41,183 bases of DNA from an uncultured Bacteroidota bacterium (GTDB lineage Bacteria > Bacteroidota > Bacteroidia > AKYH767-A > OLB10): assembly GCA_903847585.1 (NCBI GenBank), contig CAINEC010000021.1, forward strand, positions 1 to 41,183. Reading direction: 5' to 3'. The stretch's first letter is position 1. Each line of letters opens with the position of its first letter. Below, piece after piece: positions 27,201 to 34,751 of this stretch. Below the pieces are notes generated by a model. That model worked only from the letters and a program-made list of their open reading frames with translations. It was not told the origin of the DNA and ran no database searches. The translations under genes and the position numbers were made by a program.

Positions 27201-28451
27201 GGTACTTGGGCGCCATACATTGTTGCAAGTAATGCAAAAACGGTAGCAGCTCCAAAACCATCAAGAACTCCAGGTACAAGTAACTCTTTAGACTTACGTT
27301 CATTCATTAAGTGGAGCTATATGCCTTCAGTTGATGTGGTTATTACGTCAGATAAGTCGAAGTGGACGCGTGCCGTAGTAATGGAGATGGGAGAAGATAC
27401 AATGCCAACAGTTGGTAATGCTAAGAAGTTCATGATGCGTAATCAGCATTCAGTAGATAAGAATGGTTTAGCATGGGATGCTCCAGGAGCAAATGTTTCT
27501 GAAGCTTCATTAACAGATACAGTAGGTATGGGTTGGTTCCCAGGATATGCTGTAAATGTTGAGACTGGAGAGCGTTTAAATATTGCTTTCGGTGAGAACT
27601 CTGCGTTGTTAAATGAAAATGGGGCGGATATGAAGTGGAATCCTACAAGTAATGCAGGAAGAGATTCTAATGGACGTTTAAGTTATGGTGGAATGCATTA
27701 TATCTATGTATATGGAATCGATACAATTGCAAGCACTCCATTAGCTCCTACAGTTGGTAAATATGATAATGGTGTTAAAGTAGATACTCTATTTAGAAGA
27801 TTTAGTAATGCTTACACTGCAACGGCATCGGCACCATCTGCAAGAGCTGCATTTAGATCAATTACTTGGTGTTCATTACCGTTAGTTAACGATGGATTTA
27901 CATACAATGAGAATTCTTCTTCAGATGTGAAAGTTAGCTTACGTGTTAAGAAAAATTACAAGCAATTTACATCAGAAGGTGCAACTCAATTAAACGGAGG
28001 AAATCCTTATTACCAATTCACAATTCCTGGTTCTTACGAGTTAAGTACGAACGTAACTGAAAAGGCTAAGTCTGCATTAGATTATATCAATGTAGTTCCT
28101 AATCCTTATTACGCATACTCAACTTATGAGAAGACAAGAAAAGATCAGTTAGATAATCGTGTTCGTATTGTTAACTTGCCATCTAAGTGTACAATTTCAA
28201 TTTACACATTGAATGGAACATTGGTAAGACAATTTAAGCGTGATGTTTCTACTGACGTAACTTCTGGTCAGATTGTATCTGAAGGTCGTGATGAAAACTT
28301 AGCAACAACATTAGACTGGGATTTGAAAAACACAGCAGGTATAACTGTATCAAGCGGTGTTTATATTATTCACGTTGATGCAGGAGCATTGGGAGAAAAA
28401 GTAGTTAAGTGGTTTGGTGTTATGCGTCCAATTGACCTTGATTCTTTCTAA
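24225..28451 (+). CDS. Large secreted protein with type IX-like C-terminal domain
   Basis: The 1408-residue product has a signal peptide (1-24, ending TFA). Acidic Asp/Asn-rich loops resemble calcium-binding motifs, for example DADNDGVYNYENGDY (about 190), DPDDDGGGGYG (about 325) and DGIDNNRDGEIDE (about 353). The last 125 residues begin near INVVPNPYYAYS (about 1286) and continue with a beta-rich TISIYTLNGTLVRQF and SSGVYIIHVD. This is the layout of type IX secretion sorting domains or the related FlgD-like Ig fold. No catalytic motif is recognised in the 1200-residue middle. It sits between a TonB receptor and a PorV/PorQ-like gene with 33-34 nt gaps, so I infer a surface protein that works with both. 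Its function is unknown. Confidence 0.88.
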   Translation: MKMLRYKILFSLVVLAGWSASTFAKMNVGGKAAHAPVRNTKVAASCPVTSSQIDLDINQVRARVLVGGDLWWDPVGQTPYYEVPIGSGKNSIYSGALWIGGFDQAGQLKVAAQTYRQGGSNDFWGGPIDTASGSPSIDNATCDAYDKFWPISRKEVTDFVAGGEATNEIKTWPGNGDFTKGELPTLAPFFDADNDGVYNYENGDYPYFLLAGDYPANPNTGKVECNDYLFGDKSIWWVFNDVGNIKTETSSDPIGLEIRAQAFAFKTANEINFMTFYKYQIINRSSDELDSTYFGVWCDPDLGNAADDLVGCDVGLGLGYVYNGDPDDDGGGGYGLNPPAAGIDFFQGPLADPGDGIDNNRDGEIDEVGEQIIMSRFVYYVNTNSVPNGNPNTTDDYYEYLSGSWLDGLPITYGGDGRGGGSGATATPCNFMFPDNTDPNFSTPWTMVTANIQPDDMRWLQSAGTFTLQPGAVNYITTGVIWQRTTAGGPLASVSLLKLADQKAQAIFDNCFKILDGPDAPDLAIREDDRKLILSLENVANKKVELYNEVDAVIPKAVQNATGGFDTLTDAERSYKFQGYKIYQVADETVSDADVNDIAKAKLIAQVDLKDNIGQIVNYEYDNNISAWVPSEKTTVVNNGLQHSFIITKDLFSQKDLVNYKPYYFLVVSYAYNNFRPFDPLNANTQNRPYVQGRNNIGTYSGIPHKSVVNNAGSVLNSAYGQGVQVKRIEGQGNGGNFLEMTQASVDEIFNGTTNSVQNPVYEAGKGPINVTVYDPWAVKAGSFELAFSGVSDADYYYLYNNPSQYVGINDITANGTTVTVITSGNSGITAGTYITLSNVQGITSTPAINGSFEVQYANADTLKFTTTTFTGTFTTGTNAQLRSSLARSTFSISSINQQLYEKNKISMAISKINGQEPGNFGAPNNGLIGGTKTYKNASDQWLGGIKDVDATSILTSTTNWILSGTQTNVDLLNPSPSYFLDSLEAYESILEGTWAPYIVASNAKTVAAPKPSRTPGTSNSLDLRSFIKWSYMPSVDVVITSDKSKWTRAVVMEMGEDTMPTVGNAKKFMMRNQHSVDKNGLAWDAPGANVSEASLTDTVGMGWFPGYAVNVETGERLNIAFGENSALLNENGADMKWNPTSNAGRDSNGRLSYGGMHYIYVYGIDTIASTPLAPTVGKYDNGVKVDTLFRRFSNAYTATASAPSARAAFRSITWCSLPLVNDGFTYNENSSSDVKVSLRVKKNYKQFTSEGATQLNGGNPYYQFTIPGSYELSTNVTEKAKSALDYINVVPNPYYAYSTYEKTRKDQLDNRVRIVNLPSKCTISIYTLNGTLVRQFKRDVSTDVTSGQIVSEGRDENLATTLDWDLKNTAGITVSSGVYIIHVDAGALGEKVVKWFGVMRPIDLDSF

Positions 28452-28484
28452 TACCTATCAATCCTAAAAAAGAAAAAAAGAGAT

Positions 28485-29549
28485 ATGAAGAAAATTCTAA
28501 TATATATTTCAGTTGCAACAGTAGCATTTACTGCTATGAGTTCGCAAACTTTTGCTGGTAACGAAGATCGTGCTGGCCAGAGTGGTGCTCACGAGTTGCT
28601 CATTAACCCATGGGCTAAAAATTCAGGATGGGGTGTAGCAGGTCTTGCTAACGTAAGAGGTGTTGAGTCATTCGGATTAAACCCAGCTTGTGCTGCTTAT
28701 TCTAAAGGAACAGATATTTCCTTTTCACATACTGATTGGTTAAAAGGGTCAGACATTAAGATTAATGCGTTCGGTATTTCTCAAAAAGTTGGAGAAAGTG
28801 GCGCATTAGGTTTAACTTTAATGTCGATGAGCTTTGGAGAAATCCAGCGTTTGACAGAATCAAATCCTGATGGAGGTAATGGTACTTATTCACCTCAGTT
28901 CTTAAATATCGGGTTAACGTATGCGAAAGAGTTCAGTAATAGCATCAAAGGTGGTATTACTACGCATATCGTATCTGAATCAATCAATGATGTGAAAGCT
29001 CAAGGTATTGCTATCGACGCAGGTATTCAGTATACAACAGGTAATAATGCAGACCACGACAATGTGCGTTTTGGTATTGCTTTAAGAAATGTTGGTACTC
29101 CTATGAAATATCAAGGCGAAGGTTTATCATACAGAAATGATAATGCAAATCAAAACATCAACGTGTTACAAGAACAACGTACAGAGAACTTTGAATTACC
29201 AGCATTAGTTTCTATTGGTGCTGCATATGATATCAAAGCTGGAACTGATTCTCGAATTACACCTTCAGTTGCATTTACTTCAAATTCGTTCATTCGTGAT
29301 CAAATTGGATTAGGTATTGAATACGGTTTTAAAAATTCATTCGCAATCCGCGCTGCGTATACTATCGATAAGAAAGATAAGAATGCGATTATTGATGAAG
29401 ATATCACAGCATTAAAAGGATTTAGTGGTGGGTTAACGTATGAAGTTCCATTAGGAAAATCAGGAAAGCGTTTCGGTGTTGATTATTCATACCGTGCTAC
29501 AAAAACTTTCGATGGAACACATTCTATCGGAGCTCATATCGCACTATAA
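28485..29549 (+). CDS. PorV/PorQ family (UPF0164-type) outer-membrane beta-barrel protein
   Basis: The 354-residue product has a signal peptide (about 1-24, ending TFA) and then the family start pattern: a small-residue segment leading into ESFGLNPACAAYSKGTDISFSH, where NPA is the hallmark. A FadL-like barrel of alternating amphipathic strands runs to the C-terminus. PorV itself shuttles type IX cargo to the sortase PorU, and PorQ-type proteins have related roles. This one is encoded with a TonB receptor and a likely type IX cargo, so it may be a dedicated partner of that cargo rather than the general PorV. It has strong codon bias, like the two genes upstream, and a hairpin terminator follows the stop. 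Confidence 0.88.
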   Translation: MKKILIYISVATVAFTAMSSQTFAGNEDRAGQSGAHELLINPWAKNSGWGVAGLANVRGVESFGLNPACAAYSKGTDISFSHTDWLKGSDIKINAFGISQKVGESGALGLTLMSMSFGEIQRLTESNPDGGNGTYSPQFLNIGLTYAKEFSNSIKGGITTHIVSESINDVKAQGIAIDAGIQYTTGNNADHDNVRFGIALRNVGTPMKYQGEGLSYRNDNANQNINVLQEQRTENFELPALVSIGAAYDIKAGTDSRITPSVAFTSNSFIRDQIGLGIEYGFKNSFAIRAAYTIDKKDKNAIIDEDITALKGFSGGLTYEVPLGKSGKRFGVDYSYRATKTFDGTHSIGAHIAL

Positions 29550-29567
29550 TAATTAATAAAAATAATC

Positions 29568-29604
29568 GGAAGACCTTCTCGGAAGAGGAGGTCTTCCTTG
29601 CTTT
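29568..29604 (+). terminator. Hairpin terminator after the TonB/cargo/PorV operon
   Basis: A 13-bp stem (29568-29580 with 29585-29597, one T-G wobble) is closed by a GGAA tetraloop of the GNRA type. A weak T-rich tail follows. It lies 18 nt after the PorV-like stop and before greA. Confidence 0.75.
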
Positions 29605-29638
29605 AATAAGCACAGCGTAAATTTTTAATATTAGAAAC

Positions 29639-30115
29639 ATGTCGAACATTACTTACTTAACTGAAGAAGGTTTAAAAAAATTACAGGATGAATTAGCGCA
29701 TTTGAAAACCGTTGAACGTCCAAGTATTTCTCGTCAAATCGCAGAGGCTCGTGATAAAGGTGATTTATCTGAAAATGCAGAATACGATGCAGCTAAAGAT
29801 GCTCAAGGATTATTAGAGTTAAAGATTTCAAAAATGGAAGATCTTTTAGCTAATTCAAGATTGATTGATGAGTCTAAGCTTGACATTTCTAAGGTTTCTG
29901 TTTTGTGTAGAGTTAAAATCCGAAATACTGCTAACAAAGCAGAAATGTCGTACATGCTTGTTGCAGAAAATGAAGCCGATTTGAAATCAGGAAAAATTTC
30001 AGTTGGTTCTCCTATCGGAAAAGGTTTGTTAGGAAAGAAAGTTGGAGAAATTGCAGAGATAACAACACCTGCAGGAAAGTTAAATTTCGAAATTTTGGAT
30101 ATTTCATTAGGATAA
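29639..30115 (+). CDS. greA: Transcription elongation factor GreA
   Basis: GreA rescues backtracked RNA polymerase by stimulating cleavage of the nascent 3' end. The 158-residue product has the N-terminal coiled coil (about 8-75) with the tip signature ARDKGDLSENAEYDAAK containing the Asp/Glu pair that acts in the polymerase channel. The C-terminal globular FKBP-like domain carries SPIGKGLLGKKVGE. The length equals that of E. coli GreA. A near-match to the -7 element (TAAATTTT) lies upstream at about 29618-29625. Its stop shares one base with the HIT gene start (TAATG), so the two are probably translationally coupled. Confidence 0.97.
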   Translation: MSNITYLTEEGLKKLQDELAHLKTVERPSISRQIAEARDKGDLSENAEYDAAKDAQGLLELKISKMEDLLANSRLIDESKLDISKVSVLCRVKIRNTANKAEMSYMLVAENEADLKSGKISVGSPIGKGLLGKKVGEIAEITTPAGKLNFEILDISLG

Positions 30116-30519
30116 TGGCCAGTATTTTTTCAAAGATTGTTGCAGGTGAAATACCCTGCTATAAAATAGCCGAAGATGAAAATTTTCTGGCTTTTTTAGA
30201 TATTATGCCACTCGCAATCGGACATACACTTGTGATTCCAAAAAAGGAAACAGATTACATTTTTGATATTCAAAGTGACGAATATGTGCAGCTTTGGATG
30301 TTTGCTCAAAAGGTTGCAAAAGCTGTAGGTGCTGCAATTCCTTGTAAACGGGTAGGCGTAGCCGTTATAGGACTGGAAGTGCCGCATGCACATATTCATT
30401 TAGTGCCATTAAATAAAGTGGGAGATATTAATTTTGAAAGAAGTAAATTGTCGCCCACTAAAGAAGAAATGATTAACGCTCACGAAGCAATTCTTAAAGC
30501 ATACGAACTTATTTCTTAA
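30115..30519 (+). CDS. HIT family nucleotide-binding hydrolase
   Basis: The 134-residue protein shows the histidine triad in VPHAHIHLVPL (the HxHxHxx motif near residues 88-99), where the middle His is the nucleophile. It also has the N-terminal FSKIVAGEIPCYKIAED segment typical of the HINT/Hit group. Family members hydrolyse AMP-lysine or adenylated intermediates or Ap4A; the precise substrate is not predictable. It begins on the last base of greA. Its 3' end overlaps the convergent ruvC gene by 11 bp. Confidence 0.94.
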   Translation: MASIFSKIVAGEIPCYKIAEDENFLAFLDIMPLAIGHTLVIPKKETDYIFDIQSDEYVQLWMFAQKVAKAVGAAIPCKRVGVAVIGLEVPHAHIHLVPLNKVGDINFERSKLSPTKEEMINAHEAILKAYELIS

Positions 30520-31114
30520 TTCGCTCAGGGTTTTTATTAATAAAAGTCGACCATGAAGCCTTACTTTTTTTAGCGGATAGCTTTTTCACTTTTGTGTTAG
30601 CATTTGAATCGTGTTGACCAATACCTCTCGTTTGAAAATGATGACAAAGAGCAACACCTAAAGCGTCTGTTGCATCTAAAAACTTCGGAGTCTCTTCAAA
30701 TTTTAAAATTGTTTTAAGCATACTCGCTACTTGCTCCTTGCTGGCGGCTCCTTTGCCTGTAATTGATTTTTTAATTGTTCTCGGACTATATCCATGCACC
30801 GGAAGATGATGGTGTAGTGCAGCTGAAATTGCAGCACCTTGTGCACGTCCTAGTTTTAACATCGACTGAACATTTTTTCCAAAGAAAGGTTCTTCAATCG
30901 CAAATTCATCGGGTTTGTATTCTTTGATTAATTTTTCAACCGTGTCAAATATTTCTTTGATTCGAAGAAAATGGTCTTCTTTTTTATCTAATGATAAAAC
31001 ACCTGCAGAAATTAATTTCAAGCTATTACCCGTGATATGAATAATACCATATCCCATGACTACTGTTCCGGGGTCAATACCTAAAATTACTTTATCTGTT
31101 TTATTCGTGTTCAT
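30509..31114 (-). CDS. ruvC: Crossover junction endodeoxyribonuclease RuvC
   Basis: RuvC resolves Holliday junctions with RuvAB during recombinational repair. The 201-residue product has the RNase H-like catalytic acids: Asp14 in GIDPG, Glu in IEEPFFGKN (about 73) and the Asp pair in DATDALGVALCHH (about 144-147). The last 40 residues are a Lys/Ser-rich tail beyond the usual end of the core; they include the basic segment KVKKLSAKKSKAS. The stop overlaps the HIT gene tail to tail. The ATG directly abuts the TAG stop of the upstream SpoU gene, so the two form an operon. No ruvA or ruvB lies nearby. Confidence 0.95.
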   Translation of the reverse strand: MNTNKTDKVILGIDPGTVVMGYGIIHITGNSLKLISAGVLSLDKKEDHFLRIKEIFDTVEKLIKEYKPDEFAIEEPFFGKNVQSMLKLGRAQGAAISAALHHHLPVHGYSPRTIKKSITGKGAASKEQVASMLKTILKFEETPKFLDATDALGVALCHHFQTRGIGQHDSNANTKVKKLSAKKSKASWSTFINKNPERIKK

Positions 31115-31639
31115 CTATTTTAACTGACGATAAATTTCCCAGCAAACAACGCCAGCACATACGGAGATATTAATGGAATGCTTCGTTCCTGATTGAGGAA
31201 TTTCAATACATCCATCACAAATATCTATTACACTTTGCTGTACGCCATCCATTTCATGTCCGAAGATAATCGCAAAAGGTTTACCTGCAGCATTAAACTC
31301 GTTTAACATACAACTTTGAGTTGCCTGCTCAACTGCGTAAATTAAATAACCTTGATTTTTAAGATGGTTAATGGCATCTTCTGTTTTTTCGAAATATTCC
31401 CATTCCACAGATTCAGTTGCACCTAGTGCTGTTTTTGAAATTTCTTTGTGTGGAGGAGTAGAAGTTATTCCGCAAAGAATTATTTTTGAAGTATTGAAAG
31501 CGTCTGCTGTTCGAAAAACAGATCCTACATTCAGTGCGCTTCTTACATTATCCAAAATAATTACATAAGGAAGTTTATCCTGCTTTTTATACTCATTTAA
31601 GGCAGGTCGATTGAGTTCATCATTTTTAAGCTTCTGCAC
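31115..31639 (-). CDS. SpoU/TrmH-family RNA 2'-O-methyltransferase (GTG start)
   Basis: The 174-residue SPOUT-fold protein shows the three SpoU motifs: NVGSVFRTADAF (motif 1, about 37-48), IIFGHEMDGV (motif 2) and IEIPQSGTKHSINISVCAGV (motif 3, with the trefoil-knot SAM site). It lacks the N-terminal substrate domain of larger rRNA methyltransferases, so it most resembles small TrmH/TrmL-like tRNA enzymes. The specific target is undetermined. No ATG precedes the conserved region and an in-frame TAA lies three codons upstream, so GTG at 31637-31639 is the start. ruvC follows with no gap. Confidence 0.9.
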   Translation of the reverse strand: MQKLKNDELNRPALNEYKKQDKLPYVIILDNVRSALNVGSVFRTADAFNTSKIILCGITSTPPHKEISKTALGATESVEWEYFEKTEDAINHLKNQGYLIYAVEQATQSCMLNEFNAAGKPFAIIFGHEMDGVQQSVIDICDGCIEIPQSGTKHSINISVCAGVVCWEIYRQLK

Positions 31640-31646
31640 GATTTTT

Positions 31647-31654
31647 TATCTTTA
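31647..31654 (+). promoter_or_regulatory. -7-like element (TATCTTTA) for mutS
   Basis: It matches TAnnTTTG at seven of eight positions and ends 14 nt before the mutS ATG at 31669. The -33 region would lie inside the divergent SpoU coding sequence. Confidence 0.45.
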
Positions 31655-31657
31655 CCA

Positions 31658-31665
31658 CAAAGTTA
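31658..31665 (-). promoter_or_regulatory. -7 element (TAACTTTG) for the SpoU-ruvC operon
   Basis: This exact TAnnTTTG on the minus strand ends 18 nt before the GTG start at 31639. It lies 3 bp from the mutS -7-like element, so the two promoters face each other. Confidence 0.55.
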
Positions 31666-31668
31666 ACA

Positions 31669-34287
31669 ATGGCAGCGAAAGAAGAAACACCTTTAATGAA
31701 ACAATATAACAGCATCAAGGCAAAATACCCTGATGCATTGTTGTTGTTTCGTGTTGGGGATTTTTATGAAACCTTTAATGAAGATGCGGTAAAAGCATCG
31801 AAGGTGTTAGGTATAGTTTTAACAAAGCGCAGTAATGGTGCTGCTTCTGAAATGGATTTGGCGGGGTTTCCGCATCATTCACTTGAAACCTATTTGCCCA
31901 AATTGGTTAGAGCAGGACTGCGCGTTGCAATTTGTGATCAGTTGGAAGATCCAAAGATGACAAAGACAATTGTTAAGCGCGGAGTGACGGAAGTAGTAAC
32001 ACCAGGAACTGCATTTAGTGACAAGATTTTAGATCATAAATCCAACAACTTTTTAGCTGCTGTTTATTTTCAATCAGAAAATCTAATTGGACTTTCTATT
32101 CTTGATGTATCAACGGGTGAGTATTTTGCTGCAGAAGGATATTGGGAGTATATAGATAAACTGATTCAAAGTTTTTCTCCTACAGAAGTTTTGGTTTCGC
32201 GCAAAGACCAACAAGCATTAAAAGAAAGGTTAGGAAATAAGTTTTATATCTATACCTTGGATGAGTGGGTGTTTCAGCAACCTTATACAGAGGAGTTGCT
32301 GTTAAAGCAACTGAATACAACTTCGTTGAAAGGATTCGGTATTCAGGATTTAGTTGCAGCTACGGTTGCCGCAGGTGCGGCTTTACACTATGTTCAGCAA
32401 ACGCAACAAGTATCATTAAGTCATATTCAATCCATCGCTCGAATTGATGAAGATCAATTTGTGTGGCTCGATCGTTTTACTATACGTAATCTGGAAATTA
32501 TTTCATCACCACACGAAAAGGCTACTACCTTACTCGATGTGATGGATCATACGGTATCGCCTATGGGCGCTCGATTATTGCGCAGATGGTTGTTGATGCC
32601 ATTAAAGAATATTCATGCAATTAATGAGCGTCACGAAGTGGTGTCTTGTTTTTTTGAGCAAGAAGAATTTAGCTTAAGAGTAGAACAATTATTAAAATCT
32701 ATTGGCGATTTAGAACGTTTGTCGTCTCGCATTGCTATCAAGAAACTTACTCCTCGTGAGGCAGTGCAATTAAAAAGAGGTATTGCAATGTTAGCTCCTC
32801 TTAAAAGTGAACTGGCAGAAAGCAATAATAAGGCTTTGCAAAAGATGGGTGATCTGATTAATCCATGTGCACAGCTTTTAAAAATGCTGGATGAATCTAT
32901 TGCTGATGAAGCGCCAGCAGTTGCAGCAAAAGGCGGATTTATAAAAGACGGATATTCGTCGGAGTTAGACGCGTTGCGAAAGATATCTTCCGAAGGCAAA
33001 GATTATTTATTAAAAATTCAAAGGGAAGAAAGTGAGCGTACAGGTATCACTTCTTTGAAGGTGGCCTATAATAATGTGTTTGGGTATTACATAGAAGTCA
33101 CCAATGCGCATAAATCGAAGGTGCCTGAAGGTTGGATAAGAAAGCAAACACTGACAAATGCTGAACGATATATCACCGAAGAGTTGAAAGTGTATGAAGA
33201 AACAATTCTGGGCGCTGAAGGAAAAATACTGGATATAGAATTAAAGCTATACGATGAGATTTTGAATTCAACGATGTCGTATATACAGGCATTGCAACAG
33301 AACGCTTATCAAATTGCGCAGGTAGATTGTTTAAGATCTTTTGCAGAAGGAGCAAAAGCAAATAATTACATCAGACCAATATTAAACGAAGGTCTAATAA
33401 TTAATATTAAGGAAGGACGACATCCGGTTTTAGAAAAGCAATTACCGCTTGGTGAATCCTATATTCCAAATGATGTTTTTTTAGATAATGAGTCGCAGCA
33501 GATTATTATGATTACTGGTCCGAATATGTCGGGTAAATCTGCGATACTTCGTCAAACGGCGCTGATAGTTTTGATGGCGCAAATAGGAGCTTATGTTCCG
33601 GCTACCTCAGCTGAGATTGGATGGGTAGATAAAATATTTACAAGGGTAGGGGCTAGTGATAATTTATCGCAGGGCGAATCGACCTTTATGGTTGAGATGA
33701 ATGAAACGGCAAGTATTCTTCATAACATTACTAATCGTAGTTTGGTATTGTTAGATGAAATTGGTCGCGGGACATCGACATATGATGGGATCTCTATAGC
33801 GTGGGCGATTGCAGAGTATCTGCATCAACATCCGAAATACAACCCTAAAACGCTATTTGCGACACATTACCATGAGTTGAACGATATGGCAACTCAGTTT
33901 AAAAGGGTGAAGAATTATAATGTTTCAATAAAGGAAATGGGGAATACTATTCTTTTTTTGAGGAAGTTAGTCCCTGGGGGTAGTGAGCATAGCTTTGGAA
34001 TTCATGTTGCGCGTATGGCAGGTATGCCAGTTCAAGTATTGAATAAGGCTGAGGAGGTGCTTAAGAAGCTGGAGTTTAATCATGATTTAAAAAATGAGGG
34101 TAAGCCCGCTGCAATAAATTCTGAAAGTGGAGAGATGCAGTTAAGCATATTTCAGTTGGATGATCCTCTTTTGATGCAAATTAGGGATGAAATTGCCGAT
34201 ACAAATATCGATTCCTTGACTCCAGTAGAGGCATTAATCAAGTTAAATGAAATTAAGAAGTTGATTTCTAAAGAAAAAGTAAAATAA
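31669..34287 (+). CDS. mutS: DNA mismatch repair ATPase MutS
   Basis: The 872-residue MutS1 recognises mismatches and recruits MutL. The N-terminal mismatch-binding domain has GDFYETF, containing the Phe-x-Glu mismatch wedge. The connector, core/lever and clamp domains follow (about 130-580). The ABC-type ATPase has Walker A GPNMSGKS (about 617-624), the STFMVEM segment, Walker B and D-loop LLDEIGRGTSTYDG, and the ATHYHEL switch. The helix-turn-helix region and a C-terminal tail rich in dimer-type motifs complete the chain. The start is an ATG with a close -7-like element. The tRNA promoter lies just downstream of its stop. Confidence 0.98.
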   Translation: MAAKEETPLMKQYNSIKAKYPDALLLFRVGDFYETFNEDAVKASKVLGIVLTKRSNGAASEMDLAGFPHHSLETYLPKLVRAGLRVAICDQLEDPKMTKTIVKRGVTEVVTPGTAFSDKILDHKSNNFLAAVYFQSENLIGLSILDVSTGEYFAAEGYWEYIDKLIQSFSPTEVLVSRKDQQALKERLGNKFYIYTLDEWVFQQPYTEELLLKQLNTTSLKGFGIQDLVAATVAAGAALHYVQQTQQVSLSHIQSIARIDEDQFVWLDRFTIRNLEIISSPHEKATTLLDVMDHTVSPMGARLLRRWLLMPLKNIHAINERHEVVSCFFEQEEFSLRVEQLLKSIGDLERLSSRIAIKKLTPREAVQLKRGIAMLAPLKSELAESNNKALQKMGDLINPCAQLLKMLDESIADEAPAVAAKGGFIKDGYSSELDALRKISSEGKDYLLKIQREESERTGITSLKVAYNNVFGYYIEVTNAHKSKVPEGWIRKQTLTNAERYITEELKVYEETILGAEGKILDIELKLYDEILNSTMSYIQALQQNAYQIAQVDCLRSFAEGAKANNYIRPILNEGLIINIKEGRHPVLEKQLPLGESYIPNDVFLDNESQQIIMITGPNMSGKSAILRQTALIVLMAQIGAYVPATSAEIGWVDKIFTRVGASDNLSQGESTFMVEMNETASILHNITNRSLVLLDEIGRGTSTYDGISIAWAIAEYLHQHPKYNPKTLFATHYHELNDMATQFKRVKNYNVSIKEMGNTILFLRKLVPGGSEHSFGIHVARMAGMPVQVLNKAEEVLKKLEFNHDLKNEGKPAAINSESGEMQLSIFQLDDPLLMQIRDEIADTNIDSLTPVEALIKLNEIKKLISKEKVK

Positions 34288-34299
34288 TTTGTTGAAAAT

Positions 34300-34331
34300 T
34301 TGGTTTCAAACCGATTAAAAACTTAATTTTG
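34300..34331 (+). promoter_or_regulatory. -33/-7 promoter for the tRNA-Gly/tRNA-Leu unit
   Basis: TTG at 34300-34302 and TAATTTTG at 34324-34331 are 21 nt apart. The tRNA-Gly begins 64 nt further on, leaving a precursor leader of roughly 60 nt. Confidence 0.65.
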
Positions 34332-34394
34332 CGACCCGTTCAATAGGATTCTTGTTGAACACGTTCTTAAAAAATAAATTCTCAAAAGGAATAT

Positions 34395-34467
34395 GCGAAA
34401 GTAGCTCAGTTGGTAGAGCGCGACCTTGCCAAGGTCGAGGTCGCGGGTTCGACCCCCGTCTTTCGCT
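34395..34467 (+). tRNA. tRNA-Gly (anticodon GCC)
   Basis: The 73-nt gene folds into a full cloverleaf: acceptor 7 bp (GCGAAAG with CTTTCGC), D stem GCTC/GAGC, anticodon stem CGACC/GGTCG with loop TTGCCAA, and T stem GCGGG/CCCGT with TTCGACC. The GCC anticodon reads GGC and GGT. The discriminator base is T and no CCA is encoded. Confidence 0.97.
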
Positions 34468-34468
34468 C

Positions 34469-34492
34469 AAGGCCTCCCTCAGGAGGCTTTTT
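34469..34492 (+). terminator. Terminator-like hairpin after tRNA-Gly
   Basis: GCCTCC (34472-34477) pairs with GGAGGC (34482-34487) around a CTCA loop, with a T run at 34488-34492. Since tRNA-Leu follows 43 nt later with no obvious own promoter, it may be only partial or a processing site. Confidence 0.75.
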
Positions 34493-34535
34493 CATTCAGT
34501 TCTAAAATAATTTCTTAGACCGATGTCTTAGAAAT

Positions 34536-34620
34536 GCCCAGGTGGTGGAATTGGTAGACACGCAGGACTTAAAATCCTGTGGCCTTAACAGCCGTATCGG
34601 TTCGACTCCGATCCCGGGTA
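34536..34620 (+). tRNA. tRNA-Leu (anticodon UAA) with an A5-C68 acceptor mismatch
   Basis: The 85-nt class II tRNA has anticodon stem CAGGA/TCCTG with loop CTTAAAA, a long variable arm (GGCCTTAACAGCC), and T stem ATCGG/CCGAT. The acceptor arms are GCCCAGG and CCCGGGT. Position 5 A faces position 68 C, and position 1 G faces T72. All other pairs are standard. No CCA is encoded. Its final 11 bases recur downstream at 34715-34725. Confidence 0.95.
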
Positions 34621-34751
34621 CAAAAGAAGCCCTGTAGTATTAACTACAGGGCTTCTTTATTTTCAATAAAGGCGTATCGTTTCTCCCGATAGCTATCGTC
34701 CCGAGGCATCGGGAGATCCCGGGTACAAAAGAAGCCCTGTAGTATTAACTA
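34610..34751 (+). repeat. 37-bp perfect direct repeat: tRNA-Leu 3' end plus left terminator arm
   Basis: Bases 34610-34646 are identical to 34715-34751, an offset of 105 bp. Each copy contains the last 11 bases of tRNA-Leu, the spacer and the left arm of the terminator. In the second copy the right arm of the hairpin is replaced by the 18-bp palindrome at 34754-34771. No complete tRNA is present in the copy. Confidence 0.93.
34623..34663 (+). terminator. Strong intrinsic terminator after tRNA-Leu
   Basis: A 16-bp perfect stem (34623-34638 with 34643-34658) closes on an ATTA loop and is followed by a T-rich tail. It begins 3 nt after the tRNA. Confidence 0.93.
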
